From NCBI GenBank assembly GCA_029215795.1, contig JARDYH010000004.1, positions 221,891,517 through 221,955,516 of the forward strand: DNA of 64,000 nt. Reading direction: 5' to 3'. A program made the translations under genes and the position numbers. Within the stretch, counting starts at the first letter, position 1; each line of letters starts with the position of its first letter. Positions 34,060 through 45,299 of this stretch are shown piece by piece. The notes under the pieces were generated by a model, which made no database searches, was not told the origin of the DNA, and saw only the letters and a list, made by a program, of their open reading frames with translations. Origin of the DNA: Anniella stebbinsi (Eukaryota > Chordata > Lepidosauria > Squamata > Anniellidae).

Positions 34060-34173
34060 GCAAGGAAGTTGATAAGTGACTTTGCCATCGTCCTCTCCAT
34101 TCTGATTTTCTGTGGAATTGATGCTCTGGTAGGTGTGGATACGCCGAAACTCCTTGTGCCAAGTGAATTCAAG
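34060..34173 (+). CDS. SLC4A4: SLC4A4 exon E10: TM7
   Basis: This 114 bp exon (38 codons, phase 0/0) lies between AG (34058-34059) and GT (34174-34175). It encodes [33 protein letters not shown] and PSEFK. This is TM7 plus the following loop (about residues 679-716). A Gly occurs in FCGIDAL where human has Val. Confidence 0.97.
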
Positions 34174-35059
34174 GTATGTCAAAGACTCCTTCCTCCACTC
34201 TCATCAGAAGACAAGGGACTGCCATATTTTGAGGCACGATTCGTCATGTACCTCTGTGATGTGGCTTCCTGTTTCTCATTGGTCCAGCCCCTATGACACG
34301 GCGGTAAGGCTTGCATCTGGGAGCCTGATGGAATGGGCAGATCATGTGCATGATCTGACTTCCTCACCTTGTTCCCTCCGGCTTGAGATGTATGCAAATT
34401 TTGTTTTTGCTCACAAAACATGTGAGTGTGTCCCGCTCAAAGCTGCTAGCGCAAGGATGTGTCCACCGAAATTATTCGCAAATTGTCAAACACATGCTCA
34501 CGTTCGTCTCCTTCCCAATTTCCAGTTCGTTACGTGCACATTTCCAAATTTGCGTGAATTTCCTCTGTAAACTGGACTTGCCCCTGTTTAGTCTATGGAT
34601 AAAATTTGCGCAAATCTCCTCTGTTTGACTGCTGCTCGGTTTGTGCAAGTTTCCCCATTCGTGCAGAGCGAGCAGCGATTGTAAATGGGAATCGGGCACA
34701 AACGAGCAGCGGGGTGATGTTTTTTGGAGAATCCTGACAGTCTCAAACATTGCTTGTTTGCCTGTCCCTACAATTGGCAGATGTTATCGTTGCAGTTGTG
34801 GGGTGGGGTGAACAGACCCCATTGAAATGACAGCCATATTACAGAGCTACATATGAATCAGGGCCAAGTGGCTGAAACTCGTTAGCCAAGTGCTCCTAAC
34901 TGAGTAGCGAAGTTCTGCTTTTGCACTATTGCAAAGCTTCCCACCCCCTTTGCATGTCCCCCCTTCCTGCCTTTTTCTCCGAGGCATCATAGGGAGAGGA
35001 CATGCTTTCTCCCTTATCCTGTCCACTCACTCTCTTCTAATGAGTCACACTTGGGGGGT

Positions 35060-35345
35060 CCCAAAAGGGTCAGAGATCTCTTTGGAAACCACCAGGAGCA
35101 GGGCCTTTCCTGTGGGGGCTCCCGGTCTTCCAACTGAGATCTGGCACACATTTACGTTTGTTTTCGGCATTTGCTGAAGACTTTTCAGACAAACAGTTTA
35201 GGACTGATCAGTACATTCTAGCCACTGTTTTATTGATCTGTTCCTTTTTACTGTATTTTTTTTTGGTATGTTGGAGTTTAATTTACTCTACACACTGCTC
35301 TGATATTTCTTAAGGTGGAGCAGTTTATAAATTTTACAACAAACA
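35060..35345 (+). mobile_element. LINE 3' end, degraded
   Basis: 'agcagggcctttcctgtggg' followed by a T-rich UTR and 'ggtggagcagtttataaat' resembles the 3' ends at 550 and 1160. It ends ~140 bp before E11. Confidence 0.45.
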
Positions 35346-35488
35346 AAGAATCAACATGTGACTCCTGTTGGTTGGTGGCCCCAGTGAAGAGTCTGTTTTT
35401 TCTTTGTGGAGTTTGATGTTTCCGTGATTTTTAGACATTTTTGCTGTGTGTCTCTCTGATGCCCATTTCTGTCTCTTTGCCCACAAAG

Positions 35489-35650
35489 CCAACAAGCCCA
35501 CACAGAGGCTGGTTCGTCCCACCTTTCGGAGGGAACCCCTGGTGGGTGTACATGGCAGCTGCCATCCCTGCGCTGCTGGTGACAATCCTCATCTTCATGG
35601 ACCAGCAGATCACGGCTGTTATTGTCAACCGGAAAGAGCACAAACTCAAG
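35489..35650 (+). CDS. SLC4A4: SLC4A4 exon E11: TM8, ion-site residues D754 and T758
   Basis: This 162 bp exon (54 codons, phase 0/0) lies between AG (35487-35488) and GT (35651-35652). It encodes [15 protein letters not shown], then [18 protein letters not shown] and [14 protein letters not shown]. The Asp of FMDQQ and the Thr of QITAV align with human D754 and T758, reported near the substrate site in NBCe1 structural work. The NRKEHKLK cytoplasmic loop is unchanged. Confidence 0.97.
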
Positions 35651-37690
35651 GTTGGTGCCTGCTGTCGTTAGTCTGGAATGGGGATGGGGCAAGCCTTGAC
35701 CCAGGAGCTCATGGCAGAATTTTAAAAAGTCCGTTGAGTGAGTGTTTAGAGGGAAGTCTGAAAATGCATGGGTAATATGTTTTGATGTGGTCTTTAGGAT
35801 CAGTCTGTTGCTTAAAGCAGTGGTACTTAGGGTTACAGCCTAGGCTGACACACCTTTGAGTGCCGTCTAGGGTTGGCCTTGCCATTAGGCGCTGTCGGTA
35901 AGTCCAGGAAACCGATCAAAGAGGTTCTTAGTGGTTAATCCAGACACATCATACAATCAAATATTGTAAATTGCTTTTGAAAAATGGTTCATATGATGGA
36001 GCTGTGCCAAGAGGATTGCCACAGTGAACAGTTAGGTGTCTGCTTCATTAGTTACAGAGTAAGTGGTTCACTCCCAAGTTGCAGGCGTCTGTTCACCCTT
36101 GGGTGCTTCTAAATTAAGATCATGCTGCAAAGCAGATTTTGGCACATCTGACATTAAAGGCCAAACTTTTTTCATTCATCTGTTCATTTACAGGATTTAT
36201 ATAGGCTGCCCAATATCAAAAGTTCTCGCAAACATGAAATGGTAAAATGCAATGGAGTAGGCATGATGACAGAAGCCATGTTAGTACAGTAAAGTGTCTG
36301 CCTTGTTCTCATATAGAGGATGTGTATGTCTTACGTTCATATCAAAAGGGAAAGCGCCTTGAAGCGAGTTGGATTTTTCCCCGTCTGGCCTCCTTGAGAT
36401 TGATTACCCAAAGGCCGTTTTGCTTTGCTTTGGCTCTGATTGCAGCATCTAGGAGAAAAGGGCTTGTGGGAATGGATGGCAGGGAGATAAGGAAGCGTAG
36501 GGTTCAGCTCCCCTCATCCACGCACCCCTTTGGTTTAATTTCAGCCCCCGCCCCTTGCTTTATACGTGAATGGGGCAGATATGTGAGTAAAGAAACGTGG
36601 CTTCCATGGCCACATCCAGTTTGACCCCAAGAAGAAGAGTTCGAAATGTTTTCTAAAGCAATAAGCACGGCCTTTGTTTTGGCTTTGGGTCAGGAAACAT
36701 TGCCCAGACAACTGCTATGCCTGGTAGGAAATATGTTTTTGGACTCCGCCAGTCTTTATTTCTTTTGCAATGAATGTTTTACTCCTTGTTTATCTCATTC
36801 CAGCATCTGCATAGTATTTTTTTTTAAGTATAGTGGGGTAGAGGAGCTTAATCAAACCTCCGTGTGGGCTGATTATGGCTTGGATAGGACCTGGTCCCAC
36901 ATCCTCTAGGAAAAAGGGTCACCAGGACCCACAGGTACCTGAAAATTGTAGCCAGCTCTGTCCCAGAGACAACTCCTGCACCTTCTATAGCCAGAATGCT
37001 TTGGCAATGTGAGTGGCCATCACGCTTCTGACGTCACTATTCTACAATGAAAGGAGAGTTGGTTTCTGCAAATTCCGTGTGCCGGATCCAAGGCGTGGCA
37101 GCCAGGAGCCCTCCTGAACCATCTCCATGTGTTTTCAGCCCATGAATTGAGCTCACGTGGGTGTGCAACAGATGGAACTTTCTATTTCCTTCACATATTT
37201 GGTGTACACAGTTTGCCAATCTCTGTTGGCTCCCAGAAGGCTGCAGTTGGCCGTTTTGCCCCATCCCACATTGCTATCTGAAGCTATTGAGGCAACTGCT
37301 GTCACCTTCTTTATCCCAAATGAAGTGAACATTTGGATACCAGCTGGGAGTATGTTCATGGTTAATGTCAGCTTTTCTTCAAGTCCTCACAGAAGCAGCT
37401 CATCTAGGCCATATTAGTAGTGACTGTAGGGATAACTCTGTGGGCCAAAGTTCCCACTTCTAATATCATAGTCATTCTTCATTTTCCTTATATTTGGTAC
37501 AATTACTACCCAGTGTCTAATCTTCCATTCTTGGGCAAGGCGTTGGCATGTGTGCTGGCTTCTCAACTCCAGGCAGCACTGGCCTTCCCAAACCAGTTTC
37601 AGATGTATTTTGGGGATAGAAACAGCCTTGGTCGCCCCAGTGAATGACTTCTGCCCGAGTATGGATGGGGGAAGTGCAACCCTATAGATT
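35651..37690. other. Intron 11, 5' part: nothing recognised
   Basis: No exon or clear repeat family was identified, only unassigned intronic sequence. Confidence 0.45.
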
Positions 37691-37699
37691 TTCCAGGAC

Positions 37700-37795
37700 C
37701 TCTCAATGGCTTTCAGTGTATGCTACCCTAAAAGGCAGCGTATAAAGCTTATAAATAAATAAATAAACAAATAAATAAACATAAACATAAACAAA
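37700..37795 (+). mobile_element. Retroelement 3' tail with (AAAT)n
   Basis: 'aaaggcagcgtataaagc' followed by ataaataaataaataaac repeats, a LINE/SINE-type end without an identifiable body. Confidence 0.4.
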
Positions 37796-37881
37796 TAGCA
37801 CTTCAGAATGCAGAGTCTCAAATGACTGAATGTTCTTCCATCTTATAAATACTATTCTATGCAGAAACCTGGCATGTCAGA

Positions 37882-38061
37882 AAGATCCAATAGAAGCTGG
37901 TGGCTCTGATGTTAGCAGGGCGGTGAATCCACTCCATGTTTCAGTCAGAACTCTAAAGGAGCTAGTGCTGTGCACCTTGAATAGCTCCTTTAGAGTTCTG
38001 ACAAACCTGGAGTGGATTCACCCCACCCCACTGACGTAGCCACCAGCTTCTACTGGATCTA
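37882..38061. mobile_element. Foldback element, GATCCARTAGAAGCTGG ends
   Basis: The arms agatccaatagaagctgg...gaactctaaaggagct and the inverse agctcctttagagttctg...ccagcttctactggatct pair over most of 180 bp. A worn relative is at 48500-48640. Confidence 0.8.
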
Positions 38062-39090
38062 GCCTAGTCTTCTTCTTAACATGGTAGCTGTCTAGGACGA
38101 GAGATATTTTTTCAAATGGAAGCATGTGGACCCCTACCTGCAGTCTGAACTGTACACCCTAGACAGAAGATTACCCCCTCAGTGAGAACAGGTCACGGTG
38201 TGCCGCGTAATCAGAGCATTTGTTCACCGCCAGGTTCTCAGTTCCTCATAGTTTTGCAGTTGGCTGAATCATAGATGTAATATTTGCTTTCCAAAAGTGC
38301 TGTTTTATCATCTTGGCATCTACGCTGCTTCACAGAGCCAGCCATTGCACAATTGGGCAACCTCCCCTATCTAAACTGCAGGTGCATGTGAATGTTTGGT
38401 GGACAAACGATGCATGTACACGAAAACCGCCCGGAAGCCAAATAGAGCGATAAATGTTTTGGCAGCCCATGGGCTATGCCACATCGGTCACAGCTGAGAT
38501 CTCACTTTGCATCAGAATTCCCTTAGCCTGCTAACCAATCCTTTCGGCATCCCGTATCTGCAAGGGGTGAGGCAGGGCCCTGGCACAGCAATGGGAATGG
38601 TGGAGGGGGCGGGAAGTCATCCCTGAGGATTTTCCCATGGTGCATTGCCATTAACGTTACAGGACCACCAGCAGTCAGGGAATGTTGTGGGCTGTTGTCT
38701 TGGGAAGTCCTTGTCAGTACAATTGCTGCCTCTAGGGACCCAAGAGAAACAAGAGATCAGGGAGTGAGGAAGCTGGTAGTTTTGCATGCAAGTAACAGTA
38801 TTATACTAATAATTTTTTATAAAAGGCTATAAAACGTTAATAAAAATAAGTTATAAAACATTTATTTTCATTTTTACTCTAGAGTAGCCTCAGAAGCTCT
38901 GATTGGTGTAGAGGTTTTTTTAAAAGATTAGATCGGGCCTCCTGCATCTACTCTAGAGTAAGAGCTGCTAGACACACATGTAAAGTGATGACTGCTTTGG
39001 CTTTAAATTCTGATGGAGCACATTTCCATTTTGGAAACAGGACATTGAAAGGGACCTGCTGCAGCTACATCTTCCCTTGAGATTTAGGTT
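38062..39090. other. Intron 11, middle: nothing recognised
   Basis: No gene or named repeat is visible; there is a short A/T-rich region around 38800-38880. Confidence 0.45.
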
Positions 39091-39094
39091 ATTC

Positions 39095-39585
39095 TTATTC
39101 TTATTTATTACATTTATATACCGCCCCATAGCTGAAGCTCTCTGGGCGGTTTACAAAAATTAAAATTTCGGGCATTAAAAATCAATATACAGAATTTAAA
39201 ATCATAAAAACAGACAACATATAAACACAGTGTACATTTAAAACAGCTACGAACTCTCAGCCAGGCCTAAATATAGTTCTGGGGTCAATTAAAAACTCAG
39301 CATATGCTGTTAAATGCCTGGGAGAAGAGGAAAGTCTTGACTGGCATCGAAGAGTTAACAATGTTGGCGCCAGGCGAGCCTTGTCGGGGAGATCGTTCCA
39401 TAATTGTGGGGGACACCACTGAGAAGGCCCTCTCCCTTGTTGCCATCCTCCGAGCTTCCCACGGAGTAGGCACCCGGAGGAGGGCCTTAGATGTTGAACG
39501 TAGCGTTCGGGTAGGTTCATGTCGGGAGAGGCATTCCGTCAGGTATTGTGGTCCCAAACCTGCTGAATACAAACTGTGGGCAAAT
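39095..39585 (-). mobile_element. L2-like LINE 3' end, minus strand
   Basis: It starts 'attacatttatataccgcc' and 'gctgaagctctctgggcgg', then an A-rich UTR, then minus-strand codons for LWNDLPDKARLAPT and RMATRERAFSVV. One of the longest copies, with at least one frameshift. Confidence 0.78.
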
Positions 39586-39589
39586 TCCC

Positions 39590-40710
39590 AGACTTCCAGC
39601 TATGTTACGATGTAGGGCATCCAGGCTGCAATACTCATGTCCTACATGATCCTGGATGCTTCTGCGCGTGCTTTTGTCTAAACCCTGTTGTACTTGAAAG
39701 AAATGAAGCCCTATCTGGATCCAGTGATAGCACCCGTAGGTGCAAACCCATGAATTTTTAGACAGTCCTACAACTCCCAGCACTCCCCATGCAGCATTGC
39801 TGTAGGACTTTTTTTCTTGTCTAAATACGCATCAGATGGCACTCTTGTTTGTTAAAATTCTATCATCAATCTGATGATGGAATTTTGTCCTGCCTTTTGT
39901 GACAATTCATCATCGTATGGAGGCTGTTTACTCATCCGTGCCTGATCAGGAAGAACTTGTAAAGAGCAGAAACCTGTGCGTTTGCGGTTTCCCCCCATGC
40001 CATATCAGGGATTCTTATTTTCAAATGGTTGATTTACAGCTGGGTATATATGCCTATATAGACAGCTATCATTCTTCATCTCTTGACTTCACTTTTATGT
40101 AAATCTTACGCTGTACAGAACATTTGGGGTTGCAAAAATCTAAACTTTTTTTACAAAATGTTGCTTAATATACATATCTATGGTGCAGTTGAAAATTCTT
40201 TTGTCTGGCAAACATGCTAGTACTGTTGAAGACTAATCAGAAACGGAGTACGCATTCTAGAGTTACCGTTTCTTTATTGTCAGTTTATTTTCATTATTCA
40301 TTGTCAATTTATTATCATCTGTATCACAAGCAACTGTCTGTATGATTTGAATGCCAGTAATTGCGTGTTTGTTACGGTTTGAATGCAAACAAGTACATAT
40401 ATGACTTAGATGTCAGCCACTGTATGTTTAAGGTCTGGTTGCTGTATTTGACTAGAAACTTGAGCTCGATTTGCAAATTTCATTGAAGCACTAAGTGTTC
40501 TATTGCTATTGTACTTGAAGTTGGCATTTGCAGTTAACGCAGTTATCTTTTCACCGAGCTTGTCAACCATTCACTGTTTATCAGGTCCCCCTTTTTTCAT
40601 ATCAGTTCGATTGTGAGGGCCCCTCCCTTTTCTTTGTTGCTTCATATAATAAAGCATACTTCCTTTCTTCTCATAGCACATAGTTAAACTATGAAATTTG
40701 CTGCTTCCAG
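39590..40710. other. Intron 11, middle: nothing recognised
   Basis: A possible weak inverted pair (tgtagggcatccagg / cctggatg) lies near 39613-39660; otherwise unassigned AT-rich sequence. Confidence 0.4.
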
Positions 40711-40714
40711 AAGT

Positions 40715-41215
40715 AGCGATGGCCACCAGGTTGGATGGCTTGCAAAGGGGATTGGAGGGTAAGGCTTACTGCCTCTGATACTGTCCTACTTGTAGTACCA
40801 GATACAGTAAGCCTGGGTACACCAGTTGCCGGGGAACATGGGTGGGAGGGTGCTAATGCACCCATGTCCTGCTTGTGGGTTCCCGGTCGACAGCTGATCG
40901 GCCACTGTGTGAACAGAGTGCTGGACTGGATGGATCCTTGGTCTCATCCAGCATGACTCTTCTTACATTCTTATGTTCTTATCAGTGGCTTCTAGTCTTG
41001 ATGGCTATTTATTAACTCCAGTATCAGAGGCAGTATGGCTCTCTGTTTAGCAGTTGCTGGGGACAAGAATGGGAGAGTGCCCCTTCTGAGAGAGTGCCAT
41101 GTTCCTACTTCTGGGCTTCCCACAGGCAGCAGTTTGGTCACTGCGTGACTAAAATTCGGGACTAGATTGGCCTTGGGCTGACCTGGCATGGCTCTGATGC
41201 ACTTTTTTATCTTGG
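40715..41215 (+). mobile_element. Two tandem CR1-like LINE 3' ends
   Basis: The first copy (about 40715-40982) ends 'cttcttacattcttatgtt'. A second, more diverged copy (40983-41215) follows with 'gcagttgctggggacaag' and 'gcccacaggcagc'-like motifs. Both are plus-strand members of the subfamily at 19855. Confidence 0.65.
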
Positions 41216-41307
41216 TTATGAGCAATGCACATTGTACTTATGTGTAGAGAGTGAATATTCTCCTTTCAAGTTGCTTGAACTGCAGTATGTGAAGTTTAAC
41301 CAAAACA

Positions 41308-41960
41308 TAACATAAGAAGAGCCCCGTCTAGTCCAGCGTTCTGTTCACACAATGACCAACCAGCTGCCCACAGGAAACCCACAAGCAGTGCATGAGCGCG
41401 ACAGTAGCCTCATACCCATGTTCCCCAGCAACAGGTGTACATAGGCATCCATCCTGCCTCTGATCCTGCCTCTGATCCTGGAGGTAGCATGTAGCCATCA
41501 AGACGAGTAGCTGGTGATAACTTTGTCCTTCATGAATTCGTCCAATCCTCTTTTAAAGCCATCCATAAGATCTTATGGAAGTCGGTTTCATACTTGAAGT
41601 ATGCACTGTGCAGAGAAGTCCTTTTGTCTTACTTGGTGTTCCACCAATCAGCTTCATGGGATGACCCCGGGTTCTAGTATTATGAGAGAGGGAGAAAAAT
41701 GTCTCCCGATCCACATCCTCCACACCATGCATAATTTTTGTTCACCTCTATCAGGTCTCCCTTTCTCACCTTTTTTTCTAAGCCAAACAATCCCAGCTGC
41801 TGTAACCGTTCCTCACAGGGGAGATTTTCCAGCCCTTTGATCATTTTAGTTGCCCTTTTCTGCACATTTTTCCGATTCTACAACGTCCTGTTTTAGGTGT
41901 GGTGACCAGACTGTACACGGTATTTTATGTGTGATTGCACTATAGATTTCTGGAAGGGGA
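41308..41960 (-). mobile_element. CR1-like LINE 3' end, minus strand, ~650 bp
   Basis: It begins 'ataacataagaagagcccc' and 'ttctgttcacacaatgacc', and continues to minus-strand codons [18 protein letters not shown] and [14 protein letters not shown], the CR1 C-terminal signature. It is the longest CR1 copy in the window. Confidence 0.85.
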
Positions 41961-42208
41961 GTACGATCTTGACAGTTTTATGTTCAGTCAAAATATTGGG
42001 TAGATATTGGCTTGAGACAGATGATGGCTCTCCTTCAGAGAGCTGAAGGCAGTTTGAGGGATGGATTGCTGTTCCTACAGTGTGAGCATACCTCCTTCTT
42101 TCACCTCATGAACAGGTTATGCAGGTTTGGGTATTGTTTGTGGAAACTGCTAGACCAGGAATGGCACTTAGACAAAGGAAAGTGTGTCTAACATGGGAAG
42201 CAAAGTGT

Positions 42209-42210
<2 letters not shown>

Positions 42211-42246
<36 letters not shown>
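42211..42246. repeat. (CT)n microsatellite
   Basis: An uninterrupted CT dinucleotide run of about 36 bp. Confidence 0.95.
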
Positions 42247-42249
<3 letters not shown>

Positions 42250-43149
42250 CTCACTTAAATCTCTCTTTTCAACTATGGCCTTTCTCCATAGTTAGTACCG
42301 TATCGGAAGAAGTACCAAACGTTCTTGCACCACAATCAGTAGGAGAAATATTGCTGATTTTCTTAGAAACTATTTTCTTGCTTGTTTCTGAAACTCAGTT
42401 CTGCTATAAAAAAAATGACCCTTTCAATTTGCTCTGAAACAACACACGAGGCTGTGTTGAGCAGTCGTTTTTTCCCTTAGCACGTGATTTGATAAATTGG
42501 GGTATCATTTTAATTTTAAAAAGGTGCATCAAATGAAGGTGTGTCGTTTGAGTGTGTGTATGCGTGTTTGAAATGGCACAAAAAGTGTGAACAGAAGTGA
42601 TAGCTCCACTCGCTCACCTATAGGAAATGCTTTTTGAGGCGGGAGGGGGAAGCAAATCCTGGTGTTAATTAGATTCTTTTCAAGGTTTGCAGAAAATCTG
42701 CCCCAGGCTGTGTTACTTTCACGAGCTACTTTGAGACTTTTCTTACTTGCAGGATTTTAACCATCATAGTGTGTAGTCCCTCTGCCTTTGGATGGACCTG
42801 AATTTCTCTGCAAATTGAAGGCTGAAGACAAATCCATGCTTTAGATGTGCTCCTTACGTAGAGGAACATTCATTCTACAGCCCAGTTTGCACAATCAATG
42901 TGGGGGAAATAAGCAGCAGGGTCTTACATCGCCTGCTGCAGGAGCCACAAGGAATGCACAATTCCTCTCCCCAGCACGGCTTGCTGTCTCATGTGAACCC
43001 GGTGAAGATGGCTTGTTGTCATGGTTAACAAGCCACCCCAGAACCCTAAAACAACCGTTGGATTCTGGGTGGCTTGTAAACAAAACACCCTCACCAAAGG
43101 CATGCTCCTGGTGGTTCCACCTGGACCTTTAACCTGATTGGAGTCCACC

Positions 43150-43275
43150 CACAGAAGAGCCTTCAGTGTGGTGGGCCCCTTCCTATGGAACTCTGCCTCT
43201 GGAGGTCAGGCAGGCGCCAACACTGTGTTGCTTCCAGCACCTCCCGAAAACAGCTTTGTTCCAGGAAGTATTGCT
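43150..43275 (+). mobile_element. LINE fragment, L2-like coding end
   Basis: 'gagccttcagtgtggtgggc' and 'tatggaactctgcctctgg' resemble the coding end of the elements at 550 and 20745; interrupted by the CR1 at 43276. Confidence 0.5.
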
Positions 43276-43765
43276 TAGAATCATAGAATCATAGAATAGT
43301 AGAGTTGGAAGGGGCCTATAAGGCCATCGAGTCCAACCCCTTGTTGAATGCAGGAATCCACCTTAAAACATACCTGCCAGATGGCTGACCAGCTGCATCT
43401 TGAAGGCCTCTAGTGTGGGAGAGCCCACCACCTCCCTAGGTAATTGGTTTCATTGTTGTACTGCTCTAACAGTCAGGAAGTTTTTCCTGATGTCCAGCCG
43501 GAATCTGGCTTCCTGTAAGTTGAGCCCATTATTCCATGTCCTGCACTCTGGGATGATCGAGAAGAGATCCTGGCCCTCCTCCGCGTGGCAACCTTTCAAG
43601 TCTTTGAAGAGTGCTCTCATGTCTCCCCTCCGTCTTCTCTTTTCCAGGCTAAACATGCCCAGTTCTTTCAGTGTCTCCTCATGGGGCTTTGTTTCCAAAC
43701 TTCTGATCATCCTCGTTGCCCTCCTCTGAACCCCCTCCAGCTTGTCTGCTTGACTGACAGACATG
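43276..43765 (-). mobile_element. CR1 LINE 3' end, minus strand
   Basis: It starts with tail units 'aatcatagaatcatagaata' and encodes, on the minus strand, RRATRMIRSLETKPHEE, FSLEKRRRRGDM and FKDLKGCHAEEG. It is inserted in a LINE whose parts flank it at 43150 and 43795. Confidence 0.9.
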
Positions 43766-43794
43766 CCTTTTATTGGCAATGTGGGGTTTGTTTG

Positions 43795-43925
43795 TTTTTT
43801 GGAAGTACAATTTTAATGGTGTTTTAATTCTGTTGTATGTTTCAGTTCTTATGTTCACTGCTCATGAATCTGTTTCACATATGGAACAGTATACAAATTT
43901 TGTAAATAAGTAGAATAAATACTGT
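43795..43925 (+). mobile_element. LINE 3' tail fragment
   Basis: 'gttttaattctgttgtatg' and 'aacagtatacaaattttg' with a TAAATAA-type end continue the element broken by the CR1 insertion. Confidence 0.4.
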
Positions 43926-43931
43926 TTCTCT

Positions 43932-43948
43932 CCCCCCCCCCCCCCCCC
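43932..43948. repeat. C17 tract in the E12 polypyrimidine region
   Basis: Seventeen consecutive C, ending 13 bases before the AG acceptor of E12. It forms most of the polypyrimidine tract. Confidence 0.93.
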
Positions 43949-43963
43949 ATCTCACCTTTGCAG

Positions 43964-44142
43964 AAAGGTGCTGGCTACCACTTGGATCTTTTCTTGGTGG
44001 CTGTGCTGATGATCATATGCTCCTTCATGGGCCTGCCCTGGTACGTCGCTGCTACTGTGATCTCCATCGCGCACATTGACAGCTTAAAGATGGAGACGGA
44101 GACGTCGGCACCTGGCGAGCAACCCAAGTTCCTGGGAGTCAG
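43964..44142 (+). CDS. SLC4A4: SLC4A4 exon E12: TM9-TM10
   Basis: This 179 bp exon lies between AG (43962-43963) and GT (44143-44144). It encodes [47 protein letters not shown] and [12 protein letters not shown] plus a split Arg. It includes TM9 and half-helix TM10. The Ala after YV aligns with human A799 (A799V disease mutation) and is intact. The upstream pyrimidine tract contains an uninterrupted run of 17 C (43932-43948). Confidence 0.97.
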
Positions 44143-44749
44143 GTATGCCCATAGGGCTAGTCTTGGCGTCAAGCATTCCAGGAAGCTGCCTACAGTGGCC
44201 CCAGCATCCACGACCTGGGCCTCCCGCAGACAGTGGAAGGAAATCTAGTTCATGCTTTGCATACAGCTATGAGCACAAATTTTGCATGCAGTGGGTACCA
44301 CTAATAGCAACTGATGAGACATCCTCTTCTCTGCCCAAGACCCTAGACAGCCGCTCCCAGTCCTTAGAGATTGCCGTGACCTGGTTATATAGTTAAAATG
44401 TGTCCCCACTTCTTCCACACCAGAACCTACAGTTTATTAAGCTGAAAGAAATGAAGAGACAAAGTCAGAGGATGTTGAAACAAATAGAAATGGTTTTGTT
44501 CTTCGAAGTAGCACAGCACATTTCGGCCCTGTATCAAATAAATGAGCTGCCTCCGGGGGTCAAATTGTCCTAAAAAAATGCCTGCAGAGATGCCTGAAAG
44601 GTTTTGTTTTTAGTTGTAGGATTCATTTTGGAAGGGACAAGGTATAGGGCCGAATTGCATTGGGCATTTATATTTTTTCAAAAACCAAAGGAGGAAAGCA
44701 TCCAAGTCAGGTGAAAAGAAGGGAGAAACAAGTTCTCGGGATGCAAAGG

Positions 44750-45066
44750 TAGGCTGACCAGATAAAATCCAGATCAGGGCTCATGTAACTTCAACAGTTG
44801 TAGAGAAAAAGGAATTTCAGCCAGCGTCATTTGTATGCAGTTAGTTCCTGGAGAAATTCCCTTTTCATCACAACAGTTAAAGGTGCCACTGTACTAAAGT
44901 GACTATATACAAAAGAAAGCAGGGCCCCTGCAACTTTAACAGTTGTGATGAAGGGGGAATTTCACCAGGAACTAATTGCATACAAATGATACTGGCTGAA
45001 ATTCCCTTTTCTCTACAACTGTTAAAGTTACATGAGCCCTGACCTGGATTTTATCTGGTCACCCTA
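44750..45066. mobile_element. hAT-type foldback element, copy 5, second subfamily (8-bp duplication)
   Basis: 317 bp, ends taggctgaccagataaaa / ttttatctggtcaccct-a. Perfect duplication TGCAAAGG at 44742-44749 and 45067-45074, both inside the host foldback element. Confidence 0.92.
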
Positions 45067-45252
45067 TGCAAAGGATTTATTGATACAAAGCCCCACGTGT
45101 TTTGGCCTGTTTCTTTTCAAAGGCCTTCTTCAGGGGGTTGTCAGAAGAAGTGTGCAGATTTTCCTCTTAGACTGTGTCATCTGATACTCATTAGCGACTG
45201 GCTAATGAGTATCGCTAACGAGTATCAGATGACACAGTCTTCTTCTGACAAC

Positions 45253-45299
45253 CCCCTGAAGAAGGCCTTTGAAAAGACACAGGCCGAAACGCATTGGGC
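45253..45299 (+). ncRNA. Hammerhead-ribozyme-like motif in foldback right arm
   Basis: Core CUGAAGA (45256-45262) and GAAA (45286-45289) enclose stem II GGCCU/AGGCC (45264-45268 with 45281-45285), leaving one extra A after the first core. Stem I pairs CCC (45253-45255) with GGG (45296-45298). Stem III CGCAU is one change from the palindromic ACGCGU of sister copies, and the site would be after U45295. The extra A deviates from the consensus, though a viroid hammerhead with an extra A here is known. Activity is inferred. Confidence 0.45.

Noticed and set aside
33871..34296. 141-codon plus-strand frame across exon E10
   Set aside because: It is read-through of the true exon into both introns; clear AG and GT sites bound the conserved part.
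41340..41960. Cluster of regularly spaced repeats (CRISPR-like)
   Set aside because: The repeated phrase 'cctctgatcctg' is a local duplication within a CR1 copy; the genome is vertebrate.
42207..42437. Short plus-strand frame starting MSSLSLSLS
   Set aside because: It is a translation of the CT microsatellite and following intron.
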